NCBI RefSeq assembly: GCF_001953985.1 | Contig: NZ_MBEI01000056.1 | Location: 248,001-312,000, forward strand | From: Mycobacterium colombiense | Lineage (GTDB): Bacteria > Actinomycetota > Actinomycetes > Mycobacteriales > Mycobacteriaceae | DNA: 64,000 bases | Direction of reading: 5' to 3' | Shown here: in pieces, positions 47,215 to 57,652 of the stretch | Numbering within the stretch: the stretch's first letter is position 1 | How the letters are laid out: every line of letters starts with the position of its first letter | The notes under the pieces: model-generated | What the model was told of the DNA's origin: nothing | Seen by the model: only the letters and a program-made list of their open reading frames with translations | Database searches by the model: none | Made by a program: the position numbers and the translations under genes

Positions 47215-47219
47215 CAAAC

Positions 47220-48329
47220 ATGCGGGGGACGCTACGGCTCGTCGCCGGTACCGCGTCGCTGGCGGCCGGTGGCTGGCTGGTGCGGGCGCTGCACGGCGCG
47301 CCCGACGCGCTCGGCGCCCGCCCCGCCTCGATCGCGGCGGTGACAGCCCGGTCGCCGCACTACCGCGACGGCGCCTTCGTCAACCTCGAGCCGGCCTCCG
47401 AAGCCAAGATGGACCGCGAGCAACTGCGGCTCGTCGTGTGGGAGCTGATCGGGAACCGGGGCAACAGCCGGCCGAAGGGGCCGATCCCGCTGGCGTCGCC
47501 GGGGATTCTCGAGGCCGACCCGAGCCGGCTGGCCGTCAGCTGGTTCGGCCATTCCACGGCGCTGCTAGAGATCGACGGCTACCGAGTGCTCACCGATCCG
47601 GTGTGGAGCGACCGGTGCTCGCCGTCGGATGTCGTCGGCCCGCAGCGGCTGCACCCGCCGCCGATCCAACTCGAGGCGCTGCCCGCCGTCGATGCGGTGG
47701 TGATCAGCCACGACCACTACGACCACCTCGACATCGACACGGTGATGGCGCTGGCCCGCACTCAGCGGGCCCCGTTCTTCGTGCCGCTCGGGATCGGGGC
47801 CCACCTGCGCATGTGGGGCATCCCCGAGCACCGCATCGTCGAGCTCGACTGGCATCAGAGCGCCAAGGTCGACGAGCTGACGGTGGTGTGCGTGCCGGCG
47901 CGGCACTTCTCGGGACGCTTTCTGGACCGCAACACGACGCTGTGGGCGTCGTGGGCGTTCGTCGGCCCGACGCATCGCGCGTATTTCGGCGGCGACACCG
48001 GCTACACCAAGAGCTTCGCGCAGATCGGCGCCGATCACGGGCCGTTCGACCTGACCTTGCTGCCCATCGGGGCCTACAACACGGCGTGGCCCGACGTGCA
48101 CATGAACCCCGAGGAGGCGGTGCGGGCGCACCTGGACGTCACCGACGGGGGGCTGCTGGTCCCGATCCATTGGGGCACTTTCCGGTTGGCACCGCACCCG
48201 TGGGCGGAACCGGTTGAGCGACTGCTGGCCGCCGCGGCGCCCGAGCGGGTGGACGTGGCGGTGCCGCTGCCCGGTCAACGCATCGATCCCGCGGTGCTGC
48301 AGAAATCCGACCCCTGGTGGCGGCTGTAG
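47220..48329 (+). CDS. Metallo-beta-lactamase-fold hydrolase, UlaG/NAPE-PLD-like (Rv0906-like)
   Basis: A 369-residue MBL-fold protein. Metal ligands are in SWFGHSTALLEI, HDHYDHLD, PARHFSGR, YFGGDTGY and PIHWGTF. A hydrophobic N-terminus (LRLVAGTASLAAGGWLVRAL) may anchor it in the membrane. Relatives cleave phosphodiester or lactone bonds of lipids; the substrate is unassigned. It starts 5 nt after echA6, so the two are cotranscribed. Confidence 0.88.
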   Translation: MRGTLRLVAGTASLAAGGWLVRALHGAPDALGARPASIAAVTARSPHYRDGAFVNLEPASEAKMDREQLRLVVWELIGNRGNSRPKGPIPLASPGILEADPSRLAVSWFGHSTALLEIDGYRVLTDPVWSDRCSPSDVVGPQRLHPPPIQLEALPAVDAVVISHDHYDHLDIDTVMALARTQRAPFFVPLGIGAHLRMWGIPEHRIVELDWHQSAKVDELTVVCVPARHFSGRFLDRNTTLWASWAFVGPTHRAYFGGDTGYTKSFAQIGADHGPFDLTLLPIGAYNTAWPDVHMNPEEAVRAHLDVTDGGLLVPIHWGTFRLAPHPWAEPVERLLAAAAPERVDVAVPLPGQRIDPAVLQKSDPWWRL

Positions 48330-48368
48330 ATTGACGCTGCGCGCATCGCACCGCGTTAGGGTTCGCGC

Positions 48369-49952
48369 ATGACCACACGTGCGGCCGCGGCCGTATTCGC
48401 CGCGATACTGCTCGGTTTGACGGGCTGCGGCTCCGCCCAGCCGACGGCCGGTACGCCGTCCACACCGTCTGACGTTCCGCCCAACCAGGTCTCCGGCGTG
48501 TCGATACCGGCCGGCCGCATTGATGAGGCCGTCGCCAAGGTCGACGGTCTGGTCAACGACCTGATGAAAAGCACCGGCATCCCGGGGATGGCCGTGGCCG
48601 TCGTGCACGGCGGGAAGGTGTTGTACGCCAAAGGCTTCGGCATCAAGGACGTGAGCAAGGGGCAGGGCCAGGACAACAGGGTGGACGCCGACACCGTCTT
48701 CCAGTTGGCCTCGGTGTCCAAATCCGTCGGCGCGACGGTGATCGCGCACGAGGTCAGCGACAACGTCGTCGCCTGGGACACGCCGGTCGCGTCCAAGCTG
48801 CCGTGGTTCACGCTCAGCGATCCCTACGTCACCAGCCATGTGACCGTCGGCGACCTGTACTCGCATCGCTCCGGGCTGCCGGACCACGCCGGGGACAAGC
48901 TGGAAGACCTGGGCTACGACCGTCGACAGACGCTGGAGCGGCTCAAGTACGTGCCGCTGGATCCGTTCCGAATCAGCTACGCCTACACCAACTATGGGAT
49001 CACCGCTGGTGCCGAGGCGGTGGCGGCCGCGGCGGGCAAGCCATGGGAGGACCTGTCCGACGAGGCGCTCTACCGCCCGCTGGGAATGACATCGACCAGT
49101 TCGCGGTTCGCCGACTTCATCGCCCGCCCCAACCACGCGGTCAACCACATCAAGATCGACGACAAGTGGCAGGCCCGGTTTCAGCGCGACCCCGATCCCC
49201 AGTCGCCGGCCGGGGGCGTGAGTTCATCGGTGAACGACATGGCGCGCTGGCTGTTGATGTTGCTGGGCAACGGAACTTACGACGGTCGGCGGATCACGTC
49301 CCCGGAAGCCTTGCTGCCCGCCACCAGCCCGCAGATGGTGTCGTCGCCCGCCAAGACACCGCAGGCGCGCACCGGTTTCTACGGATACGGCTTCAACTCC
49401 TCGGTGGATTCCTCGGGGCGCACCGAGTACAGCCATTCCGGCGCTTTCGATTTGGGTGCGGCGACCAATTTCGTGGTGCTGCCGTCTGAGGATCTGGGTA
49501 TCATCGCGCTGACCAACGCCGCGCCCTACGGCATCCCGGAAACGCTGACCGCCGAATTCATGGACCTCGTCCAGTATGGGCAGATCCGCGAGGACTGGGG
49601 TCCCTTGTACAAGAAGGCGATCGGCTGGCTGAACAACCCGGTGGGCTCGTTGGTCGGCAAGCAGCCGCCGGCCAACCCCGCCCCGGCCCGACCGCTCGGC
49701 GACTACGCCGGCAGCTACGCCAGCGACTACTGGGGACCGGCCGTCGTGACCGAACACGACGGCGCGCTGCAACTCGCGATGGGGCCGAAAAACCGCACGG
49801 CCACCCTCACGCACTGGGACGGCGACACCTTCACCTTCACGCTGACCGACGAAAACGCCCCACCCGGAACGGTTTCCAAAGCTGTTTTCGCGGGCAACAT
49901 CCTGAACCTCGAGTATTACGACTCGAACAAGCTGGGAACCTTCACACGATGA
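48369..49952 (+). CDS. Serine beta-lactamase-like lipoprotein (class C/esterase family, Rv0907-like)
   Basis: A 527-residue exported hydrolase. The signal peptide ends in the lipobox LTGC (Cys ~21). Catalytic motifs are SVSK (SxxK) near residue 118, YTN (YxN) and HSG (HxG) in [10 protein letters not shown]. The C-terminal ~120 residues are a separate beta-rich domain. Family members are esterases or D-aminopeptidases acting on envelope substrates. Its stop overlaps the ctpE start (ATGA). Confidence 0.88.
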   Translation: MTTRAAAAVFAAILLGLTGCGSAQPTAGTPSTPSDVPPNQVSGVSIPAGRIDEAVAKVDGLVNDLMKSTGIPGMAVAVVHGGKVLYAKGFGIKDVSKGQGQDNRVDADTVFQLASVSKSVGATVIAHEVSDNVVAWDTPVASKLPWFTLSDPYVTSHVTVGDLYSHRSGLPDHAGDKLEDLGYDRRQTLERLKYVPLDPFRISYAYTNYGITAGAEAVAAAAGKPWEDLSDEALYRPLGMTSTSSRFADFIARPNHAVNHIKIDDKWQARFQRDPDPQSPAGGVSSSVNDMARWLLMLLGNGTYDGRRITSPEALLPATSPQMVSSPAKTPQARTGFYGYGFNSSVDSSGRTEYSHSGAFDLGAATNFVVLPSEDLGIIALTNAAPYGIPETLTAEFMDLVQYGQIREDWGPLYKKAIGWLNNPVGSLVGKQPPANPAPARPLGDYAGSYASDYWGPAVVTEHDGALQLAMGPKNRTATLTHWDGDTFTFTLTDENAPPGTVSKAVFAGNILNLEYYDSNKLGTFTR

Positions 49953-52329
49953 CGCTCGCCCCCGCCGCTGGCCTGACCGACGCCGACGTCGCGCGGCGCG
50001 TGGCCGACGGCAAGAGCAACGCGGTACGGGAACGCGCCACGCGCAGCATCACCGCCATCGTCCGGGCCAACGTCTTCACCCGGATCAACGCGATCCTTGG
50101 GGTGCTGCTGCTGATCGTGCTTGCGACGGGCTCGGTGATCAACGGGATGTTCGGGCTGTTGATCATCGCCAACAGTGTCGTCGGCATGGTCCAGGAGATC
50201 CGGGCCAAGCAGACGCTGGACAAGCTCGCCATCGTGGGGCAGGCGAAACCGTTGGTGCGCAGGCAATCCGGAACCCGGGCGGTGCCGCCCGGCGAGGTGG
50301 TGCTCGACGACATCATCGAGTTGGGCCCCGGCGATCAGGTCGTCGTCGACGGCGAGGTCGTCGAAGAGGCGAACCTGGAAGTCGACGAGTCGCTGCTGAC
50401 CGGTGAGGCCGACCCGATCGCCAAGGCCGTCGGCGACGTGGTGATGTCGGGCAGTTTCGTCGTCGCGGGCAGCGGCGCCTACCGCGCCACCAAGGTGGGG
50501 CCGGATGCCTACGCCACCAAGCTCGCCGAGGAGGCCAGCAAGTTCACCCTGGTGAAATCCGAACTGCGCAATGGTATTAACCGCATCCTGCAGTTCATCA
50601 CCTATTTGTTGGTGCCCGCCGGCCTGCTCACCATCTACACCCAGCTGTTCACCACGCGCGCCGACTGGCGGGAGGCCGTGCTGCGCACGGTCGGTGCACT
50701 GGTGCCGATGGTCCCCGAGGGTCTGGTGCTGCTGACGTCGGTCGCCTTGGCGGTCGGGGTGGTCCGGCTCGGTCAGCGCCGATGCCTGGTGCAGGAGCTG
50801 CCCGCCATCGAGGGGCTAGCGCGCGTCGATGTGGTCTGCGCGGACAAGACGGGCACCCTGACCGAGAGCGGCATGCGGGTGGCGACTGTGGACGAACTCG
50901 ACCCGCCGGGGAACGGGATCGCCGACGTGCTGGCCTCGCTGGCCGCCGCCGACCCGCGACCCAACGCGAGCATGCGGGCCATCGCCGAGACCTACCACGA
51001 GCCGCCAGGCTGGACCGTCACGGCGACAGCGCCTTTCAAGTCGGCCACCAAATGGAGCGGCGTCTCGTTCGACGGCCAGGGCAACTGGGTGATGGGTGCG
51101 CCGGACGTGTTACTCGAGCCGGCGTCGGCGGCGGCCGAACACGCCGAGCGGATCGGGCGCAGGGGTTGCGGGTGCTGCTGGTCGGCGCCGGTGACGTCGC
51201 AGTCGACCACCCCGACGCGCCGGGCCGCGTCACCCCCGTCGCGCTGGTGGTACTCGAACAGAAGGTTCGCCCCGACGCGCGCGAGACGCTGGAATATTTT
51301 GCCGAACAAGGTGTTTCGGTCAAGGTGCTGTCCGGTGACAACGCGGTCTCGGTCGGCGCAGTGGCCGGCAAGCTCGGACTGCGCGGCGAGACCATGGATG
51401 CGCGCCAATTGCCTTCCGAGCCCGCGCAATTGGCCGACGCGCTGGACACCCACACCACCTTCGGGCGGGTGCGGCCGGACCAGAAACGCGCCATGGTGCA
51501 CGCCCTGCAGTCACACGGGCACACCGTCGCGATGACCGGCGACGGCGTCAACGACGTGCTGGCCCTCAAGGACGCCGACATCGGTGTGGCGATGGGCGCC
51601 GGCAGCCCGGCGGCGCGCGCGGTCGCGCAGATCGTCCTGCTGGACAACAGGTTCGCCACGCTGCCCTATGTCGTCGGGGAGGGGCGCCGGGTGATCGGCA
51701 ACATCGAACGCGTCGCCAACCTGTTCTTGACCAAGACGGTGTACTCGGTGTTGCTGGCGTTGCTGGTGGGCATCGAATGCCTGCTCGCCAAACCGCTGAA
51801 AGCCGACCCGCTCCTGTACCCGTTCCAGCCCATCCACGTCACCATCGCGGCCTGGTTCACCATCGGCATACCGTCGTTCATCCTGTCGCTGGCGCCCAAC
51901 AACGAACGCGCCCACCCGGGCTTCGTGCGCCGGGTCCTCACCTCCGCGCTGCCCTCCGGGCTGATTGTCGGCAGCGCGACGTTCGCCTCCTACCTGCTGG
52001 CCTATCACGGTCGCCACGCCAGCTTCGTCCAACAGGATCAGGCGTCCACCGCGGCCCTGATCACCTTGCTGATGACGGCGTTGTGGGTGCTGGCCGTGGT
52101 CGCGCGCCCCTACGAGTGGTGGCGGGTGGCGCTGGTAATCGCTTCGGGCCTGGCCTATGTGGTGATTTTCAGCCTGCCGCTGGCGCGCAAGGAGTTCCTG
52201 CTCGACCCGTCCAACGTCGCGGTGACGTCGACCGCGCTGGGCGTCGGGGTGCTGGGTGCGGCCGCCATCGAGGCCGCGTGGTGGATCCGCGCCAAAGTGC
52301 TGGGCGTGCAGCCGCGGTTGTGGCGCTGA
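49949..52329 (+). pseudogene. ctpE: P-type ATPase CtpE, split by a one-base frameshift
   Basis: This calcium-type P-ATPase is intact except for a -1 frameshift. The first frame (49949 to the break) holds the actuator segment [14 protein letters not shown] and the phosphorylation motif DKTGTLTE (Asp ~299). The second frame resumes [20 protein letters not shown] and carries TGDGVND and the last membrane helices. At 51155-51157 GGG is read where GGGG would restore the frame, giving about 793 residues. Either a real loss or a sequencing error in a G run. Confidence 0.85.
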
Positions 52330-52395
52330 GCGCGCCGAACTCACCCGCAGTGCGCCGTCGCCGGCCAAGTACGATGCCGGGAAAAGGGAGGGCGC

Positions 52396-52584
52396 ATGGG
52401 ATTCCTGGACAAGGCAAAAGACCTGTTGTCGCAGAACGCGGACAAGGTCGAAATGGCGATCGATAAGGCCGGCGAGTTCGTCGACGACAAGACGCAGGGC
52501 AAGTACACCGACACCATCCACCAGGTGCAGGCGCAGGCCAAGAAGGCCACCGGCGCCGCGGACACCGGCGACCAGCAGAACTGA
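52396..52584 (+). CDS. Antitoxin of the Rv0909/Rv0910 type
   Basis: A 62-residue highly charged helical protein, [20 protein letters not shown]..., of the MT0933 antitoxin family. In M. tuberculosis Rv0909 neutralises the toxin encoded by the next gene. GGGAGGG precedes ATG 52396 and the toxin-like gene starts 3 nt after this stop. Confidence 0.85.
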   Translation: MGFLDKAKDLLSQNADKVEMAIDKAGEFVDDKTQGKYTDTIHQVQAQAKKATGAADTGDQQN

Positions 52585-52587
52585 GCG

Positions 52588-53061
52588 ATGGCGAAACTTT
52601 CCGGATCCATCGATGTCCCGCTGCCACCCGAGGTGGCCTGGCAGCACGCCTCCGACCTGTCCCGGTACAAGGACTGGCTGACCATCCACCGGGTGTGGCG
52701 CAGCACCCTGCCCGACGAGATCGAAAAGGGCAGCGTCGTCGAGTCGATCGTCGAGGTCAAGGGCATGTACAGCCGGATCAAATGGACGGTGGTGCGCTAC
52801 AAGCCGCCCGAGGGCATGACGCTCAACGGTGACGGCGTCGGCGGGGTCAAGGTCAAGCTGATGGCCAAGATCCAGCCTAAAGATGACGGCTCCATCGTCA
52901 GCTTCGACGTGCACCTGGGCGGCCCGGCGCTGTTCGGCCCCATCGGCATGATCGTCGCCGCCGCCCTGCGCGGCGACATCAACCAATCGCTGGAGAACTT
53001 CGTCACAGTGTTCACCCGCGCCGATCCGAGCACGAACGGAGACGGTGGGCCTCATCGCTGA
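52588..53061 (+). CDS. SRPBCC-fold toxin of the Rv0910 type
   Basis: A 157-residue START-like protein (LSGSIDVPLPPEVAWQHASD ... FGPIGMIVAAALRGDINQSL). In M. tuberculosis Rv0910 slows growth when expressed without Rv0909. The fold is unusual for a toxin and its target is unknown. The gene pair is contiguous with the antitoxin gene. Confidence 0.82.
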   Translation: MAKLSGSIDVPLPPEVAWQHASDLSRYKDWLTIHRVWRSTLPDEIEKGSVVESIVEVKGMYSRIKWTVVRYKPPEGMTLNGDGVGGVKVKLMAKIQPKDDGSIVSFDVHLGGPALFGPIGMIVAAALRGDINQSLENFVTVFTRADPSTNGDGGPHR

Positions 53062-53149
53062 TCGCCGGCGCCGATGAGTTTTAGGCTGGGCAGCAGTCGA
53101 TAGTGTGAAGCCCTTTCCCTCGGGGCCAGGACACCACCAGGAGGTCACC

Positions 53150-53920
53150 GTGCCCATCCGCGACTGCGCCCCGCTGGGCGCCCCATGCTGGATCGATCTG
53201 ACCACGTCCGACGTCGCCCGCGCCCAGCAGTTCTACGGCACGGTCTTCGGCTGGACCTTCGAGTCCTCCGGACCCGAGTACCACGGCTACGTCAATGCCG
53301 CCAAGGACGGCCACCTGGTGGCCGGCATCATGGCCAACCGGCCCGAAGCCGGGTCGCCCGACCACTGGGCCACCTACTTCCACACCGCCGACATCGACAC
53401 CACCGTTGCCGCGGTAACCGGGGCCGGTGGTGCGGTGTGCATGGCGATCGAGGTGCCCGCCAAGGGCCACATGGCCGTCGCGACGGACCCCGCCGGCGCC
53501 GTCTTCGGGTTGTGGCAGCCACTGGAACACCGCGGCTTCGAGCTCATCGGGGCGGCGGGTGCCCCGGTGTGGCACCAGCTGACCACACGCGGCTACGGCG
53601 CGGCGCTCGACTTCTACCGCGACGTCCTGGGATGGCAGACCGAGACTGTGTCCGACACCGACGAATTCCGCTACAGCACCGCACGATTCGGTGACGAGCA
53701 ATTGCTCGGCGTGATGGACGGCGCCGCGTTCCTGCCGCAGCAGATCCCGTCGAACTGGGTGATCTTCTTCGGCGCCGAGGACGTGGACAAGACCCTGCGG
53801 GTGATCGCCGATAACGGCGGCACCGTGGTGCGCGACGCCGAGGACACCCCGTACGGACGGCTGGCCGCCGCGGGCGATCCGACGGGCGCGGTCTTCAACC
53901 TGTCCTCGCTGCAGACGTAG
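53150..53920 (+). CDS. Tandem glyoxalase-domain protein (CFP30B/Rv0911-like)
   Basis: A 256-residue protein with two VOC modules, PCWIDLTTSDVARAQQFYGT at the start and VWHQLTTRGYGAALDFYRDV at residue ~140. M. tuberculosis CFP30B is found in culture filtrate; its enzymatic role is unclear. GTG 53150 is chosen because AGGAGG lies 5 nt upstream and the length then agrees. Confidence 0.88.
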   Translation: MPIRDCAPLGAPCWIDLTTSDVARAQQFYGTVFGWTFESSGPEYHGYVNAAKDGHLVAGIMANRPEAGSPDHWATYFHTADIDTTVAAVTGAGGAVCMAIEVPAKGHMAVATDPAGAVFGLWQPLEHRGFELIGAAGAPVWHQLTTRGYGAALDFYRDVLGWQTETVSDTDEFRYSTARFGDEQLLGVMDGAAFLPQQIPSNWVIFFGAEDVDKTLRVIADNGGTVVRDAEDTPYGRLAAAGDPTGAVFNLSSLQT

Positions 53921-53974
53921 CGCCCCGTACGGCGAGCCTCGCGCTCGCTCACGCGGGCTGGCGTGGGCGTCCGT

Positions 53975-53980
53975 TAATCT
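53975..53980 (+). promoter_or_regulatory. -10 element of a leaderless transcript for the Rv0912-like gene
   Basis: TAATCT fits TANNNT and ends 7 nt before ATG 53988. No ribosome-binding sequence lies between them. Confidence 0.5.
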
Positions 53981-53987
53981 CGCTATC

Positions 53988-54422
53988 ATGACTCGCCGAC
54001 TGCGCCCCGGTTGGCTGGTGGCGTTTTTCGCTGTCGTGGTGTCGGCCAGCGCATGGCTGCCGTGGCTGCGGACGACCGTGAACGGCGGGGGGTGGGCCAA
54101 CGCCATCGGCGGCGCTCACGGCAACCTGGAGTTGCCCCGGGGGTTCGGCGCGGGCCAGCTCATCGTGCTGTTGGCGTCGACGCTGCTGGTGGTCGGCGCG
54201 ATGATGGGCCGTGGGCTGTCGGTGAAGCTCGCTTCGGTTGCCGCGCTGTTGATTTCGCTGCTGATCGTGGCGCTGACGGTGTGGTACTACAAGCTCAACG
54301 TCAACCCGCCGGTGTCGGCCGAATACGGGCTGTACGTCGGCGCCGGCGCCGCGGTCTGCGCGGTGGCGTGCTCGCTGGTGGCCGTCGTCGCCGCGGCGGC
54401 TTCCGGGCGGTCCGGCCGCTGA
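53988..54422 (+). CDS. Small tetraspan membrane protein (Rv0912-like)
   Basis: A 144-residue integral membrane protein. Hydrophobic segments are WLVAFFAVVVSASAWLPWL, GQLIVLLASTLLVVGAMM, LASVAALLISLLIVALTVWY and VGAGAAVCAVACSLVAVVAA. A Gly-rich external loop separates the first two. Function unknown. It converges on the VOC gene with a 4-nt gap. Confidence 0.8.
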   Translation: MTRRLRPGWLVAFFAVVVSASAWLPWLRTTVNGGGWANAIGGAHGNLELPRGFGAGQLIVLLASTLLVVGAMMGRGLSVKLASVAALLISLLIVALTVWYYKLNVNPPVSAEYGLYVGAGAAVCAVACSLVAVVAAAASGRSGR

Positions 54423-54426
54423 GCGG

Positions 54427-54909
54427 TCAGGCCGACGGGTATTCGTGCGTCCCCGACGCGGCGCTGGCGTCGGGCTCGTTGACACCGAATACGAAGGGCG
54501 CGAACACAATTTCACGTCCATCCGGGTCGCGGAAGGTGACCGCGCCCGTGGCCTCCCAATAGGGGTGCTGTTCGACGGGCTCGACGCCCGCCTCGCGCAG
54601 GCGCGCGAGGGCGGCTTGTTGCGCCTTTTGGTCGGGAAAATACAAACACAGCTGTTCGTGATGGTCCACCGCGACGGCGTCGACGGCCTCCACGATTTCC
54701 ATGGTGAGGTTCCAGCTCGGCAACCCGAAGATGGCGCCGTTGCTTCCGTAGCTGTTCCCGAACGTCTCATAGAGCGGCAGGCCCACGAGATCGCGGTAAA
54801 ACTGCACTGTTTCAGCGAAATGCGTGGAGCGGCGCGCAAAACGGATAGCACCGATCGGCGCCAGCCGCAGCGGCCAGTGCGTCGTGTGGTGGTGCTTGCC
54901 GGCGCTCAT
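54427..54909 (-). CDS. VOC (glyoxalase-fold) dioxygenase-like protein
   Basis: A 160-residue VOC protein with IRFARRSTHFAETVQFYRDL, GLPSWNLTMEIVE and a C-terminal GAVTFRDPDGREIVFAPFVF whose Glu could bind metal. It begins with a His-rich stretch (GKHHHTTHWPLR). The ATG overlaps the carotenoid-oxygenase stop (TGATG), so it is the third gene of the thiolase-oxygenase operon. Substrate unknown. Confidence 0.8.
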   Translation of the reverse strand: MSAGKHHHTTHWPLRLAPIGAIRFARRSTHFAETVQFYRDLVGLPLYETFGNSYGSNGAIFGLPSWNLTMEIVEAVDAVAVDHHEQLCLYFPDQKAQQAALARLREAGVEPVEQHPYWEATGAVTFRDPDGREIVFAPFVFGVNEPDASAASGTHEYPSA

Positions 54910-56423
54910 CACAGCCCGATCGCGCCGGCGGTCGAATCGGCGGTGTCCCAGCGCCGCAATTGGGGGCCGGGCGCCCAGGTCGAGTGGGTTCCGCTGGAAA
55001 TACGTTCGGGCAGTTGCAGTTTGCACACCGGACCGTCGCCGACCCGGGCGGCGTCGAACACCAGGCAGTAGGAGGCGTCGGTATTCATGTCGGTGGTGAG
55101 GGTGACCAGGTAGCCGTCGTCCTCGGCGGTGGCGCCCGCGCGCGGGGCCATCGCGGTCTCGCTGCCGTAGACCCCGGTACCGAACGAGAACCCATCCTCG
55201 GTCCCGGTGCGCAGGTCGTGTTTGACCAGGCCGTCGAACAAGAACCAGCCGGGCTTGCCGGTGGCGGCATAGGTGTAGCGGTAGGCGCCGCCGGCGTGCT
55301 CGGGGTTGATGGTGCCGAACTCGGTGATGGATTCCGAGAGCCGCTCTTCTCGCACCGCGCCGGTGACCAGGTTGAAGCGCCACCGGTGCAGCCGGGCCTG
55401 CAGGCGATCCAGGGCGAGGAAGCGAAACAGCTTGTCCCACTTGGTTCCACCGGTATCGAGCGGCGACGGATCGCCCTCGAAGAAGCCGTCGAGCACGATC
55501 TCGTCGCCGTCCTCGTAGGCGTTGGTGAAGTGCAGCACGAACGTCGGGTCGGCCTCGAACCAGCGAATGTCCCCGGTGCCGCCGCGGCGGGGGATCACCG
55601 CGAACCGGGACGGCATGTCGGGAAAGAAGCGGGGCAGGTGCACGTCATGCTCGAGCAGTTGGGGATCCCAGAACAGCGGGAGATCGTTGAGGATGGCGTA
55701 GTTTTCGGTGAACGCCATGTCGTGGGGGAGACGCGGCCCGGGCAGCGGGATGTCGACATAGTGCGCCAGCTCGTTGCCCTCGTCGACCACGCCGTAGTGC
55801 ATGTACGGTTCTTGCTTGCTGTAGTTGAAGAACAGCAGTTCGCCGGTTCTGTTGTCTACCTTGGGGTGTGCGGACACGCCCCACTCGACCGGGAATCTGC
55901 CGTTCCAGGACTCCTTGCCCAGCGTGCCGGCCGAGTACGGGTCGATCCGGTACAGATCGCCGCACTGGTAGAAGCTGGTCAGTGCGACACCGCGGTGGAC
56001 GATGACGTCCGTGCTTGACGCGTCCTTCATCTTTGTGCGCGCGCCCCAGCCCTGCTCGCGCCGAGCCAGCTGCACGGGTTCGGCCAGACCCGGCCACAGG
56101 GGCCCGCCCGCCTCGATCTCGGCCAGGAAGCCGTCGGTGCGGATGAATCGGTTGCGGTAGAAGGCCTTTCCGTCGCGGAAGCCGACCACGTGCACCATGC
56201 CGTCGCCGTCGAACGGGTGATAGGTCTTTAACGCCGGGTGCAGCGGGTTCTCGGTGTTGCGCAGGTAGACGCCGTCCAGGTCGCGGGGAATCTCGCCCTC
56301 GACGGCTATCAGGTCGTCCGCGTCCCACTCGGTGGTCTGGGGACGCCACGGTCCGGTGCGGTATGGGTGGTCGTCGTCTTCGGGCAGGGTGGACAGGTAC
56401 TTGCCGACGATCTCAACGTCCAT
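54909..56423 (-). CDS. Carotenoid cleavage oxygenase family protein (Rv0913c-like)
   Basis: A 504-residue seven-bladed propeller iron enzyme. Candidate His ligands of the Fe(II) centre lie in GVSAHPKVD, LPHDMAFTENYAI, VLHFTNAYED and GTHSTW. The typical EGEIPRDLDGVYLRNTENP opens the fold. It cleaves carotenoid- or stilbene-like double bonds. ATG 56423 has GAAGG 9 nt upstream; GTG 56429 overlaps the thiolase stop and is possible. Confidence 0.9.
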   Translation of the reverse strand: MDVEIVGKYLSTLPEDDDHPYRTGPWRPQTTEWDADDLIAVEGEIPRDLDGVYLRNTENPLHPALKTYHPFDGDGMVHVVGFRDGKAFYRNRFIRTDGFLAEIEAGGPLWPGLAEPVQLARREQGWGARTKMKDASSTDVIVHRGVALTSFYQCGDLYRIDPYSAGTLGKESWNGRFPVEWGVSAHPKVDNRTGELLFFNYSKQEPYMHYGVVDEGNELAHYVDIPLPGPRLPHDMAFTENYAILNDLPLFWDPQLLEHDVHLPRFFPDMPSRFAVIPRRGGTGDIRWFEADPTFVLHFTNAYEDGDEIVLDGFFEGDPSPLDTGGTKWDKLFRFLALDRLQARLHRWRFNLVTGAVREERLSESITEFGTINPEHAGGAYRYTYAATGKPGWFLFDGLVKHDLRTGTEDGFSFGTGVYGSETAMAPRAGATAEDDGYLVTLTTDMNTDASYCLVFDAARVGDGPVCKLQLPERISSGTHSTWAPGPQLRRWDTADSTAGAIGL

Positions 56424-56425
56424 GG

Positions 56426-57652
56426 TCACACGCCTTCGGTGCCGCTGACGACGAAACTCACTGTGGTGGCGGTGCTTCCGCCGAAATTCAGGGTGCCGAA
56501 CCGCTGGGCGCCTTCGACCTGATACTCGCCGGCGGCGTCGCTGACCTGCTTGGCCGCATCGAGCAGCATCCGCACGCCGGCGGCGCCGACCGGATGTCCG
56601 CCGCCGATCAGTCCGCCGCTGGGGTTGATCGGCAGCCGGCCGCCGATCTCGATCTCACCGTTCTCGATGGCCTTCCACGATTCGCCCGGGCCGGTCAGGC
56701 CGATGTGGTCGATCGCCAGGTACTCGCTGGGGGTGAAGCAGTCATGGACTTCAAATCCATCGACGTCGTCGAGGCCGCGCTGCGCGCGACGCAGCGCGTC
56801 GAGTACCGCGGCCCGCACGTGGGGCAGGACGTAGGGGTCGCCGTCGGCGCGGTCCAGTTTCTGTTGCAGGCCCAGCCCGACGGTGCGATGACCCCAGCCG
56901 TCGATGCGGCCGATCGGGCGCGCATCGGGGTGCTCGCGCAGATAGGCGTCGCTGACGAGCACGAATCCCGCACCGCCGTCGGTCATTTGGCTGCAGTCGA
57001 ACCTGCGTAACCGGCCTTCGGTGATCGGGTTGGTCGCGTCGTCGTCGGTGATCGGATCGGGGACGGTCCAGTCGCGGGTCTGGGCGTTGGGGTTGCGCCG
57101 CGCGTTGGCGAAGTTCAGCTGTGCGATGGCGCGCAGGTGCGCGTCGTTCAGGCCGTACCGCCGGTCGTATTCGTCGGCCACTTGGGCGAACATGGACGGC
57201 CACAGGTAGCGAGCGTCGGCCCCCTCATGACCGGTCCACGCGGCGGCGCCCAGATGCTGCGCGGCGGTGTCGCCGGGGACGGTCTTCTCCAGCTCGACGC
57301 CCACCACCAGCGCGCTGTCGTAGGCGCCGGAGCGCAGATCCGCCATCGCCGACAGCGCCGCCACGCTGCCGGACGCGCACGCCGCTTCGTGCCGCGAGGC
57401 CGGGGTATCCCAGAGGCCCTCGCACACCGTGGCCGGCATCGCTCCGAGGTGGCCCTGCCGCGCGAACATCTCGCCGAAGGCGTTGGCGACGTGCACCACC
57501 CCGATCGCGCGCGCGTCGACCCTGGCGGCGGTCAGTGTGGCGTCGACGACCTCGGCCGTCAGCGCGGCGAAGTCGCGGCCTTCTCTGGTGAGGTTGCGAG
57601 CGAAATCGCTTTGATAACCGCCGAGAATCCATACGCCGGGCGACCGATCCAT
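56426..57652 (-). CDS. Thiolase-superfamily protein (SCP2/lipid-transfer type, Rv0914c-like)
   Basis: A 408-residue thiolase-fold protein with nucleophile Cys92 in EAACASGS, EVHDCFTPSEY and the GGGHPVGAAG loop carrying the catalytic His. Unlike the thiolase at 5390 it keeps the HP motif and has no DUF35 partner nearby. ATG 57652 (MDRSPGVWIL) is chosen over an upstream frame of 21 extra codons. It begins a three-gene minus-strand operon. Confidence 0.88.
   Translation of the reverse strand: MDRSPGVWILGGYQSDFARNLTREGRDFAALTAEVVDATLTAARVDARAIGVVHVANAFGEMFARQGHLGAMPATVCEGLWDTPASRHEAACASGSVAALSAMADLRSGAYDSALVVGVELEKTVPGDTAAQHLGAAAWTGHEGADARYLWPSMFAQVADEYDRRYGLNDAHLRAIAQLNFANARRNPNAQTRDWTVPDPITDDDATNPITEGRLRRFDCSQMTDGGAGFVLVSDAYLREHPDARPIGRIDGWGHRTVGLGLQQKLDRADGDPYVLPHVRAAVLDALRRAQRGLDDVDGFEVHDCFTPSEYLAIDHIGLTGPGESWKAIENGEIEIGGRLPINPSGGLIGGGHPVGAAGVRMLLDAAKQVSDAAGEYQVEGAQRFGTLNFGGSTATTVSFVVSGTEGV

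Noticed and set aside
51511-53205. 564-codon minus-strand frame over ctpE and the Rv0909-Rv0911-like genes
   Set aside because: Antisense to several recognisable genes and without any motif; typical shadow of GC-rich third positions.
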